Assembly: GCA_029204225.1 (NCBI GenBank)
Contig: CM055113.1
Coordinates: 18,571,746-18,635,745 of the forward strand
Length of the DNA: 64,000 nucleotides
Source: Diphasiastrum complanatum
Taxonomy: Eukaryota; Streptophyta; Lycopodiopsida; Lycopodiales; Lycopodiaceae
Reading direction: 5' to 3'
The position numbers were made by a program, and so were the translations under genes. The notes under the pieces are model-generated. The model did no database searches. It was not told where the DNA came from and saw only the letters and a program-made list of their open reading frames with translations. Each line of letters starts with the position of its first letter. The stretch's first letter is position 1. This document shows positions 11,145 to 22,730 of this stretch, piece after piece.

Positions 11145-13173
11145 GTGAGCCTTGAAGGCTTGGCCTTGCTCCTTGTGGATCTTTTCGGCTCCTTTGGAAC
11201 TTGATTTTGATCTTCCAAAAGATCATTTTCAAGAGGCTCCTCCTCGAGTGTTGCAGGATCTTCATCACTTAAAAAATTAGATGCATTTGGAGACAACTTG
11301 TAACTTTGAGATTCATCAAATAAGACGTCCTTGCTAACTTTTACTTTGCTTGAAATAGGATCGAATATCCTATATCCTTTGCTATTTTCACTATAGCCTA
11401 CAAATATTTCTTTGAAGGAAGTTGCATATTCTTTCCTTCTAGTTTCCAAAGGAATGTGGACATAACATATACATCCAAACACTTTAAAATCTTTTAAATT
11501 GGGCTTATTGCCAAACAAAGCTTGAAATGGTGAGATCCCACCAATAGCACTACTAGGAAGCCTATTACATAACTGATTGGCACAAGTTATGGCCTCCCCC
11601 CAAAAAGAGATGGGTAGAGATGCATCAAGTCTTAAAGACTTTGCACATTCACAAAGGTTCCTATTTTTCCTCTCAGCCATCCCATTTTGTTGGGGGGTGT
11701 AGGGACAAGTGAGCTCTCTCTTAATGCCATTGATCTCACACAAGTCTCTCATCTTGTTGGAGATATACTCTCCTCCATTATCACATCTTAGAACTTTAAT
11801 GCAAGACTAAGTTGCTTTTCTACTAGAGACTTAAACTTTACAAAAGCTTCATATACAAGGCTTTTCTTAGGCAATAATTCAATCCAAGTGTATCTAGTAC
11901 AATCATCTATAAAAGTCACATACATTAAAGCACCTCCATTACTTTCATGAGAAAAAAATGTACATCCGAATTGATAAGATCCAAAGGTGAGGTATGTCAC
12001 GAATATAAAATGTTGGTAATTTAATTATGAGGCCATCATAAGGGTCAATAATTAATACCAAAATAATTAAGTAGACCCCTATTATACATTGAATTAAATT
12101 CATGGGTCCTACTTAGTAATACACTCTATGTTCACTTTACATAGTGGTAGAAGATTCTAGAAATTCCTATTAGAGTAGAATAATCTAGAATGTTTAGCTT
12201 CTAGACTTTTCTAATTTTTTTAAAATAGAGAGTAGGATCTACTTTTTGAATAACACTCCTAAAGAGAGAGTGAACGTAGAAAAAAGAAATTTTTCTGTGT
12301 GTAGTCTATTAGAAGAACTAACAGTTCTTGAGTGGAGAATGATCAAAAACTAAATGGAAAAATATTCAAATCTGTAAATCGCTCTACAGAAGCTATAGAC
12401 TTCATTTAGATGTTCAGTATATTTGAGTTTCTATCATGTTCTTCTATTTCCTTTATATTTTCAAGAAAATGAAGATTTCTTTCATGAAATCCATTGTACA
12501 TTGAATATCTAATGTTTCTGTTTGATTCATTTCAATAGTATTATTCTAATAGTATGTAAATGAAATTCAAACATCAATACTTATCTCACATGAATGAGAT
12601 TCAATCATCAGTTTACTTTTAACAAGACTTTGTGAAGGATTTCACATTTTTATCCATAATTTTTTGATGAATGATCCAAAACAAGTTTTATAGAGTGGAG
12701 ATAGGACGATTTCTATTCTACTAGGACTGTTTTGAATCACAGAGGTCATGCCACATGGCAGTATGATACTTGTCTAACGTAGATAAGCTAATACAAAAAC
12801 AGAAAACTGACCCAAAGTCAGTACACAGTGTTCTGTAGTGATTTTTATGATAAAAATCACATCTGAATCTTCATTCAATAGATTCACATCTATATTTGAC
12901 AATTGTCACGTGTCGTTAGACCATTGTTTGACTGATAATTTTGTAGACTACAAAATAGTCTATCACATATTCTCCTTAATAAATTCTTAACAAGGTAGAT
13001 CTTGTTAAAGATTTCTTGTAGGAAGTCTTGTGTGACTTTGCAAGGCCACATGCCTCACACACTTTGCCACACTTCTTGAAAGCTTTTGGTAGGCCGAGAG
13101 CTAGCTCCTTTGATGCCATGGATTCCATTGATTGAAGATTAGGATGGCCCAATCTTTTGTGCCAAAGCTCCAC
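11145..13173 (-). pseudogene. Copia integrase, split by a solo LTR
   Basis: The pre-integrase domain begins LWHKRLGHPNLQSM and holds the HHCC zinc site (H-x-x-x-x-H, CEACGLAKSH). The frame is broken by the LTR insertion inside SLTRST..PLDLI. The core resumes with MYVTFIDDCTRYTWIELL (first Asp), RCDNGGEYIS (second Asp) and YTPQQNGMAERKNR (Glu), so the catalytic triad can still be read. The C-terminal region is long (KVFGCICYVHIP, then KEPKRSTRSK). A one-base frameshift follows SDV, and another lies between the first and second Asp. The frame ends at about 11140, where the next element starts. Confidence 0.85.
11995..12992 (-). mobile_element. 998-bp solo LTR with perfect target duplication
   Basis: The insertion interrupts a copia integrase. 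It begins tgtcac and ends ttaaca (TG...CA ends, as expected of an LTR) and is flanked on both sides by aggta (11990-11994 and 12993-12997). Removing it with one aggta restores SLTRSTSPLDLI, the normal copia integrase reading. No coding sequence, primer-binding site or polypurine tract lies inside, so it fits a solo LTR left by recombination between two LTRs. I assign minus orientation only because the minus-strand end reads tgttaagaattt; that is weak. Confidence 0.85.
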
Positions 13174-13331
13174 TTAAGTCAACTCCTCCCTAACCATATT
13201 CACACTTTTAATAGCCACATTAGCATCCAACTAAAAAAGCCTTCCTTGCTTAATGCCACTAGCTATGCACTTATCACTTTTCAAGATGGAACACACTCCA
13301 TTTTTGAAATGTACATTTAGTCCATTGTCCA

Positions 13332-14414
13332 TTAATTGACCAGCACTAAGCAAGTTTTTTTTGTAATGGATGGAATATACAAAACATTATCAAGATCTAT
13401 CCTCTTAGATGATCCTAGGCATAATGGAGTAGATCCTATGCCATCTACCTTACACTCTTGATCATTAGCAGTGTAGATTGACTTCTTAGAATCATTACAA
13501 GAAAGTAGAGTAGAAAAATAATGCTTGTTGAATGACATGTGGGAACTAGCCCCACTATCAATCCACCATGTCTCTTGGCTTGATCTTGGTGTAGATGCTA
13601 CCATCAAGGATGTGTTGAAGCCATCCCCTTCCTCCTCCCCTGGTGCAAGATGCCTTGATCTTCACTTCCTTGTGCATTCTTCTTCTTATAACATTCGGAA
13701 GCAAAGTGTCCTTTCTTCCCACAAAAGAAACACTTTAGCTTGGCTTTTTCTTTTGCTTCCCTTTGGAGGTAGATCCTCCATCCTTTGCCTCGGCCTCCTT
13801 GCCTTGGAACTTCTTGAAAGGATGAGTATTCTTTTTGCCTTTAGATGTGAAGTTTGCTTTCTCATCACCATTATGTAGTGACAAGGACTCCATTTTTTTT
13901 TGAGGTGTACAAGCCTACTTTCCTCGGCCACAAGAACATTATGCAATTTATCGATTGATGGAAGTTGGCCTTGAATAGCAAAATATTGAACCAGATTAGA
14001 GAACTCATCTCCTAATCCATTCAAAATTACTTGTACTAGTTCATTGTCTTGGATCTTCTCTCCTATAGATCTCAATTCTTTGTTCAAAATTTTTATCCTT
14101 AGGACATACTCTTGTCCATTTTCTCCACTTCCCCTTATGCTTTGCAAGCCCAAGTTTCTTAGCATAAGCACTCTTGAAGTCTTATTGGATTAATAAATGT
14201 TCTTTAGTAAATCCCAAGCCTCTTTTGATGAGGTACAAGAAGCCACCTCCTTCAAGAGGTCATTGCTTACATTCAACTTTAAGCAACGTAGGGCTAATCT
14301 AACCCTCTTCTTGTATTTTAGTTGTTCTTGGGTAGCTTGAAGCTCTTCCTCAACACCTAAAACAATATCAAAGAGGTCATGAACCACAGTAGTGATTCCA
14401 TCCTCACTTTCCAA
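13332..14414 (-). pseudogene. Copia gag and protease (broken)
   Basis: The gag part carries copia gag motifs: SSKEAWDLLKNIY, LGLQSIRGSGENGQEYVLRI, then LVQVILNGLGDEF and LPSIDKLHNVLVAEESRLVH. In a shifted frame comes a perfect zinc knuckle KCFFCGKKGHFASECYK (about 13690-13735, CX2CX4HX4C). The protease follows, starting at 13607, with WWIDSGASSHMSF, which supplies the catalytic Asp-Ser-Gly, and a substrate-loop region DLDNVLYIPSI. The normal gag N-terminus before MESEDG is missing or shifted. Several frameshifts make it non-functional. Confidence 0.85.
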
Positions 14415-14874
14415 ATGGAATAGTTTGTGAAAGTTAGTTTCTCACTAGATTCTAACATATATCCACCCATGGATGACATTGTGAATGAAAGCCTATGAGA
14501 TGCACAAAGATCTCTTGATAAAGAGTGATCTAAGATAGATTTCTAGCTTTCCAAGAGGCTTCTAATCTTGGCCCAATCAATCGTAATTCAACTTGGATGA
14601 TGGTATAATAGATCTACTTCAAATATCCTAGCAAATCACTCCTCCAAAAAATTAATTCTAGTATAATTTTGTTTGATAGTTTACACACATTTAAGATCTG
14701 AACAAATCAACCTTATAGATATGATCTAATGCTTCAAAATGAATTGCTTTAATGACTCAAATCACTATTTGATCATTAGCATTCAATAGATTGAACCTAG
14801 ATCTAGACAATCCACCAAAAACCTTGAATTTTGGACACAAGAACTATTAATCATTTAGATCAGTCTTAGACTTG

Positions 14875-14886
14875 GCTCTGATACCA
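14875..14886 (-). promoter_or_regulatory. Copia primer-binding site (initiator tRNA-Met type)
   Basis: The minus strand reads tggtatcagagc directly after an LTR end in ...ttgaca, the classical plant copia arrangement. It fixes the LTR edge at 14887 and shows that the element runs toward lower coordinates. Confidence 0.85.
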
Positions 14887-15310
14887 TGTCAATTTTCAGA
14901 GAAAAAGGACAATTATGATTGTACTTATCAATCATTAAGAGTGTTGATTGCCTAATCCAAAGATCTATCAAGTTCTAGGTGTTAGATCTTGATCTAGATG
15001 CTTTACACTATGATTTAAGCAAGAGCAAGCTAATAGGCTCCTTAATTTATCTGACAATCACTAGACCAGATTTGAGTAGTGTGAAATTGACCTTTGAGTA
15101 GAATCTTGAAAATGATCAAATTGGTCAAACTTTTTGTAAATAGATTGGACTTCCATGTGAATGAGTTATTACTCACACATGTCAAGATACCAGTCACACG
15201 TGTGGATAAGCTTCTAGAAGATAAGATAGGAAGATTGCACTACATCCTATTTTATAGGGAATATTCCTATAAATGTGGAAGACTAGCGGCCTCACACGTG
15301 TGGAGTACAA
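14887..15310 (-). mobile_element. 5' LTR of the 11.1-15.3 kb copia element
   Basis: It starts (on the plus strand) tgtcaatttt next to the primer-binding site. The far edge is not fixed because no second LTR survives; plus-strand copia RT remains appear by about 15310. It contains two copies of the palindrome cacacgtgtg (15195-15204 and 15293-15302, 98 bp apart), possible ACGT-type promoter elements. Confidence 0.55.
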
Positions 15311-15560
15311 TACCTATACGACTTGTTTATATCTATGTAGATGATACACTCTTATTCAGTAATAATCTAAATTTGATGAAGACGATACAAAATGCATGCT
15401 GGCCCAAGAATACAAGATGACTACCCACTATTGTCTTAGAATCCAAATCCAATGAGATGACCTAGCAGACTGATTTTTATTAGTCAGCAACGATATCTCA
15501 ACAACGTGCTAGAAAATTATGGAAGGGCAAAGAAAAATGTGCAAGTAGCATTGCATTTTG
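15310..15560 (+). pseudogene. Copia reverse transcriptase fragment, plus strand
   Basis: The plus strand reads VYIYVDDTLLFSNNLNLMKT, the catalytic YVDD box of copia RT. After frameshifts it continues with MTTHYCLRIQ and ISTT-like remains matching the usual 'LG..HYCLGIQ ... YL..VLEKF' order. Only this short stretch of pol survives. It runs opposite to the elements on its left and ends near an LTR-like block. Confidence 0.7.
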
Positions 15561-15569
15561 TCAATGATC

Positions 15570-15900
15570 TTTGGGCGCTATGTGGCATACCACACAACGC
15601 GTTGGCGCAAGAGATTTCTATCTCTTACGGACTATCATATCACTTCGCTTACTAGTGGATGCTTGCTACTCTCTCTTACAAATTATCAGACGATCTCGCT
15701 TACTAGTAAACACTCACTGCTCTCTGTCTCTAATCATAGCTCTTGTATTCACCCCGTTTATATAGGAAAAGGAGAAAATGGTTAATAGGACATCACTTAT
15801 GTCATCATTATCAAAGTGTTACACCGGTTACGAGTTGGTAGAAGTTATGTAGGTAAGAAAAGACAATTTTTAGGCATCCAACATCACTACAGGCCAAAGA
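15570..15900 (-). mobile_element. LTR-like block related to those at 2.4 and 10.4 kb
   Basis: It carries the features seen in the other LTRs, in minus orientation: a TATA box (cctatataaacgggg on the minus strand, near 15753-15765), then two boxes cgcttactagtgga (15646-15659) and ctcgcttactagtaaa (15695-15710), 49 bp apart, and a segment resembling gttggcg.gagaga of the other copies. Neither end was fixed. Overall similarity is lower than between the 2.4 and 10.4 kb blocks, so it is a related family or an older copy. Confidence 0.5.
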
Positions 15901-17374
<1,474 letters not shown>

Positions 17375-17950
17375 CTGAGTCATATCTCATGGTTATAAAG
17401 ACTAAAATGTGTGGAGAAGAAGGTAGCATAAATCATTGTTTATTGGAGATCATCATTGCATGGAATTTTTATTTTGATTTTGCTCTCATATTTGCATTTG
17501 TTGTGGAGATTGTTGGAGTAGCTAGTTTTGGATGATAATGATGAATGTTGTAAGGATATTTTAGCTACTATATGGCTTGTTCATAACAAGTTAAAGTTTA
17601 GATCTGAGTGTTTTTCAAGTACCTTTCATTTATATTCAATCGTGTATGAAGTTTGTTTGATCATAGTGCCAAATTTCTAAGTGCATCGTCTAACAATTTC
17701 TTTGTGGAGGTTAGTGCAATCATTCAATTCCTAGATCATTATGATTAGATCAGGTTTGGATTTTAATTTTTAGCAATTGTGTGGTCTATCCTTCAATGTG
17801 GCTTTTTCTTTTGTTATGTTCAATGAAGTGCATTACGTACACTATTTGATATGTAGATTTTTATGATTTATTCTTAAAGTCATTCTATATGTTTAATATC
17901 ATAAAATACTTGTTGGAACATGTTTCAACATATTTATGATAAATGCAAAA

Positions 17951-18003
17951 GCATATGTTGAAACATATGCTAGACATATGTTGAAACATATGCTAGGCAT
18001 ATG
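17951..18003. repeat. Near-palindromic 23-bp unit in tandem
   Basis: catatgttgaaacatatgct starts at 17952 and again at 17975. Each unit is almost its own reverse complement (catatg at both sides of ttgaaa), and a third catatg follows, so the array could fold into alternative hairpins. Confidence 0.8.
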
Positions 18004-18447
18004 TTATGGTTATGGTTTATAATATATCTTACAACCATCCATGGTTATAGGAAAGTTGACCATCTATATACACATAGATTTAGTGAATATGGCTATAAAT
18101 AAAAAATTTAGACCATATGTTTTAAACATGCTAGCCTATAAATATAATTATGTCCACATGTTATAAGTTTAAGATATGTTATAACCTTAAAAAGTTTGTA
18201 AAAAAAAAAAATGTCAAAAGTCTTGAAGCTTAAAACTTTTGAGCTTATAATCCATTAAGAAATTGATAAACTTATAGCTCAAATTTTATCAGCTTACTAG
18301 ATGAATAGCGGGTCATGCCATGATGCGAATTTACATGCTTTGACCAAGAGGTCAAGTGCTTGAGCCAAGACACAAATGGCGAGACTTTTATTTTAACTAC
18401 TTAAGAAGACAAATCTAATAAATATTAAAGATTCAAAACTTATTAGC

Positions 18448-18640
18448 ACATATAAACTTATAACCTATCAACAATATTAATAAAATGCAAAAACTTGTAA
18501 CTCATAACAACATTTTAAGATTTGAACTTATCATATAAACTTATAACTTATCAACAAAAATAATAATAAATTGCAAAAACTTGTAATTCATAACAACATT
18601 TTAAGATTTGAACTTATCATAAAAACTCTTTAATTGTCAT
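18448..18640. repeat. Tandem repeat, period about 86 bp
   Basis: tgcaaaaacttgtaa.tcat followed by aacaacattttaagatttga occurs at 18486 and 18572. A third, partial copy of the adjoining segment (cttataac.tatcaacaa) begins near 18448, giving about two and a half copies. Confidence 0.8.
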
Positions 18641-18881
18641 CTAAAAGGCTTGCTTCTACCATATAGACTATATTTTTATGATTATGTTGAAATCTATGTT
18701 TTAATTACAAGCGTACCTAGAAAGTAATGTTCTTTTGAAGATGTACAAAGGTAGACAAGGGACATAATTCAATTCACTGTCCAATCAATGGCCTTATAGT
18801 GTACATATTTTACGGGTTCAAACTATACATATTTTATGGGTTAACAATAATAGACTATGATATTAGGCATTATTTATCTCA

Positions 18882-21067
18882 TTAAACTATTGTAACTAAA
18901 GGCCTTATAGTAAACTGAATATGGATGGTGATCTTGTCCATAGCCAATCCCAAATCTTTCCATTTATTTCTTCGTGGCATTGGCACATAATAGGGATCTA
19001 CCCGCAATTGGCGAGGGCTGGCAACGTAACTCCTAATTGATTCCGGAGTGTTTTCAAAAATAGTGATTCTCCATGCTGGCTGCTCTCCCAATGCATGTAT
19101 TTTATCCAACTCTTTGCCAGCCTCTATCTCAGAGGTCTTAAACTTCAGAACCCATCCACCACGCGAGGACTCATGCGGATGTTGCTTTAAGAAGGTCTGG
19201 ATCTGGTCCTCGACGTTGATGGGCCTTCTGAATAGAGGTGTGGTCCTTGATGAGGATGGACCTGCTTGTACTGCAGGTAAGATTGGCGGTTGTTCGGCTA
19301 TATCTGGAGCTCCCCCCTGGTCCATGCTCGAATCTACTCCGAGCTACGTGCAATCTTGTTCGGCCATCTGTAATTGACCCTTCAGCAGCTGCACCTGTTG
19401 CTTTGCATCCTGCACGGTTTTATCCACCTGATCATGTGCGGTTCTCAGGGCGTTTTGCAGGGAGCTGATGTAGTCTTCCAAGCGATCAGCCTGTTGCTGG
19501 GCCAACTTCTTTTCAGCTTCAGCCTTGTCTTCATGCTGTTTGGCAATCTTTAACTCTCGATCCAACTGGACAATTTTCTGGTTGATCGGAGTGTTTTCGG
19601 ACCCCATCTCGGAGATTCTTTGCTCCATTTCCTTCTTCTTATCTAGCATAGACTGGATCACTTGCGCAAGGCTTGAAATCAAACCTAGAGCATCACCAGA
19701 ATCGACGGTCGTGGAGGCAACAACAACAGGAGGACCTGATGGTATTGTCCTTGGTAGGCGTGGAATAGGTGCCACTAGTTCTTCTTCTTCAAAAATGTCC
19801 TCCTCTTCAAATCCCTCAGGCACTGTGGCGTCGAACTGTTTTGGTGATTTCATAGCTTTGTCGACCCGAAGTGCGGCTGGGCTATCTTCCGTGTGAGGTT
19901 GCTGGCTAACATCTTCAACACCAACAGTAGATTCATGGATATGTCCGAATCCTCTTCCAGGGGATTGGAGCTCAAAGGGCGCAGGGCTCTGGGGCATTTC
20001 AAAAATTTTGGTGGCTCCAAGGGGGTCGGAATCATCGAACATATCCATAAAGAACTGTGTGTTTGGTGAGGTGGCTTTGGTGTGTGGGGGTGAGGCGGCC
20101 TGGGCAACTGTGATGGGAATGGTAGGCCCAATGGTCACAGACTGTCCTTGAATGGAAGCAAAGACGAGAGAAGCATCAGAGTCTGGGAGAATGAGAAGTT
20201 CAGTGTGAATAGCAACAGGGGGTGGAAGCACAACTGATGAGGTATGCCTAGTGCGACGTCGTGTTTAGGAATAACGATCTCGCTGCATGGATGACGATGA
20301 CTATGAGAACTCGAGGCCTGGTGAGATGACTCTGTCGGTGCTTCTTTGTAGACCGAAAGCACGGAATCTAGGCGGAAGCCATGGATTCTGTTTTCTAAGT
20401 GAGAAGCGGCTAAAAGGGACAATAAAGAGCCAGGAGCAAACTGCTACTTAGTATTGGCCTTAATAGCTCGTTTGAGCTCACCAAAAACAATCTTGAACCA
20501 ATTATATGGTTCAAGAGGGGCTTTGGCCAACTTGGTGTGAGACTCTACTATCCTATAGAGGATCTGTGATGTGATGCGGTCTTTCTTGAGGTTGCCAACC
20601 ATCAAGAAGTTGTTCAGTAGCTGGGCAGCAGCGTGGATTGAAGGCTCAATGATGGCTTCCAGAAGGTAGCCGTCACTGGTCCAGTGCAGATCGTTGGTGA
20701 GGTCAATATATGGCTTGATGGCCTGTTTGGCGTGCTTGTGATTGGATGAGGCCTACGTGCCGGATGCTATACCTATAGCTACAAGGGCGGCCTCAATGAC
20801 GTGCACCTTGTGTGTGGCTCCCTGGAAAGTGACATAAAATTTAGATTTCTCTTCCTTCCATGTATGGAAGGCAAGAATGATAAATTCCATATTGATGCGA
20901 CCAGAAAAGACTCTCTTATGAATACCCATTGCAGTGAGCAGAGGCTCTGCAAGGGTCATCCACTGAGTGACCATGCTTGTGCTAGGAAGGATCATGATGT
21001 CCGTTGCATATGGGACATCACAATGGATAGTATAGCGTGGAGACTGGGAAGTATCAGTAGAAGACAT
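18882..21067 (-). pseudogene. Accessory ORF after gypsy integrase, coiled-coil, unknown role
   Basis: Starts at 21067 (MSSTDTSQSP) and can be followed for about 700 codons with two TAG stops (after GIASGT and after IKANTK), a frameshift near 20200 and a stop plus frameshift near 19340. The first third has WMTLAEPLLTAMGIHKRVF and WTSDGYLLEAIIEPSIHAAA. The middle is acidic and proline-rich (FEEEDIFEEEELVAPIPR). Then comes a strong heptad-type coiled coil of about 110 residues (KKKEMEQRISEMGSENTP to LLKGQLQMAEQD). The last part has QTFLKQHPHESSRGGWVLKF. It is more GC-rich than its surroundings. It occupies the env-like or accessory-ORF position known in Athila/Tat elements, but I recognise no domain, see no signal peptide or membrane segment, and assign no function. 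Confidence 0.6.
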
Positions 21068-21289
21068 GATGATCAGAAAGAAAATATAAAACGCGTAAAC
21101 GTGTCACAGAAAGTAGTGCAGAAATTTTGAAAGGCTTTGGTCGCGATAAAAATTCGGAAGAGCTTCGCTAGCACAAGTGAGGAATGAATCGAATTCAGTC
21201 AACTTATAGGTGAATTTGGTGGGTCCATTACACTGAATACTAGTTTGATTGATCAGTTCTGAACAAACATTTGCAGGCATGTACAATAC

Positions 21290-21640
21290 TGTGATAATAG
21301 GGTATAAAAATCTCGGCGAAGGTTTCTGGAGATCTGAACCTATCAGGCGAACGTTTTCCAGGCCTGACGAAGGATGAACCTTCGCCTAGGTACTGTCATA
21401 AATGTATTTTTCCAAGACCTGAACCTATCGACAACCTAAGTTTGACATTTTAAGATCATCTAACAGGTCGACAAAGGTTAATAATGAGGTTAAGATGCTC
21501 GACGAAGGTTCCCAAAATGGCATATCACTGATCCTTTGCCGGACTAAAAAACTGGGGTTTTTTTGGACAGAAACCTTCGCCACCTCAAATTAGATAGTGA
21601 ATGTACAGTCTGAGAGCTTAGCAAAGGTTTCTGGTACTGA
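21290..21640 (-). promoter_or_regulatory. Spacer with clustered ggcgaagg-type motifs
   Basis: The non-coding spacer between integrase and accessory ORF holds about eight variants of (g)gcgaaggtt or its complement aaccttcgcc within 350 bp (for example near 21313, 21346, 21365, 21379, 21497 and 21576). The same motif recurs in the AT-rich DNA upstream of the gag start (25.92-26.37 kb). Role unknown; a transcript leader, a splice or promoter region, or a decayed LTR are possible. Confidence 0.45.
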
Positions 21641-21879
21641 ATAGGCTAAATTTGATCAAAACAGTGATTTTCTAAGTCTTTTTCCATCAAAAAATTACTG
21701 TGCTTCCATTTCCTTTGCTGTTGACTTTCTGACTTCTGCTCATCAGTCCTTTCTCAATTTAATAATTTTTTTTTCTTAACTGTCTTTTTCCAAAAACTCA
21801 GCAAATTAAGTACTGAAAGACAAAAAATTGAAAAACAAATAAAATTAAAAAACCATTGAGATCAGACTTGCTGAACTGG

Positions 21880-22730
21880 CGGAACAGGCTGCCAAAACTT
21901 GCGTAAGCGGCTGCCATTCACCAGAGTATCAAATCATTTTCCATCCAAGTGCTCAAGAATTACTGCGCCATATTTCAAGATTTCCTTCACTTTATACGGG
22001 CCTTCTCCGGTAAACTTCAACTTGCCCTTGATCAGCTTGGTTTTGAACATTAATGCAAGATTTCTTGCTTTCAAATCTTTTTTGTGCAATCGGCGATCAT
22101 GCCATGCCTTGAGACGGGCTTTCTCTACTGCTAAGGCATGAACTGCCATCAATCGGGTTTCACATAATTTGTGCAATGCTTCATGACAGAGTTGTAAAGA
22201 CGTATCATCATAAATCGTTCTACGTCGCTATGCGTAAAGATGGGATTAAAAATTCAATCGGCATGACAGCATCTTGACCATAAATCAGTTGAAAAGGTGT
22301 TTAATTTGTACTATTTTTGTAAGCGATTATGAATGCCCATAATGTTGCATATAGTTTATGTTCCCAAACAGACCAACTCGCTTCAACTCTCTTTGTCATA
22401 ATGGTGCAGAGAATCTTATTCGACACTTTATTGTTTGATTAACAAAGTGTGTACCGGTCACTGACAATCTCAATCAGACATCCAAATCTGATTATAGTAT
22501 TTTCATATAGAAATTTGGCCGTAGATTTCGCAACAGCAACTTTGACAGCTTTGGCTTCAACCCACTTGGTCATGTAAGCTACGATAATGTATCGGGCCTG
22601 AGATCCTTGCGTGGCAGGGTGAATAGGTCCAACATAATCCAGTCCTCATTTTTCAAACGATGCTTGCGATAAAACCGGATGCAAGGGTTTATAGTTCTGT
22701 CGAGTAGGCCGTCATGCTCGTTGGCAAACA
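21880..22730 (-). pseudogene. Gypsy integrase (heavily decayed)
   Basis: Remnants in several frames read GLDYVGPIHPATQGSQARYI, YMTKWVEAKAVKVA, IVSDRYT (the second Asp, but the usual GTHF is lost) and LYATLWAFIIAYKNST, with QLIYGQDAVMPIEF. The C-terminal part is open from 22176 to 21934 (KARLKAWHDRRLHKKDL, then KFTGEGPYKVKEIL) and ends close to LVNGSRLRKFW. The order and wording match gypsy integrase. Many stops and frameshifts make it inactive. Confidence 0.75.

Larger units (their letters stand above)
11139..15310 (-). mobile_element. Decayed Ty1/copia element hosting two insertions
   Basis: The minus strand shows an LTR (from 14887 upward), a well preserved primer-binding site, gag with zinc knuckle, protease, pre-integrase domain and integrase, and then stops: RT and the 3' LTR are missing where the next element's LTR begins (about 11138). 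Its integrase is split by a solo LTR at 11995-12992. Its gag resembles the gag fragment at 60.7-61.2 kb (shared IDKLH.VLVAEE), so at least two copies of this family are present. The upper LTR limit near 15310 is a guess. Confidence 0.75.
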
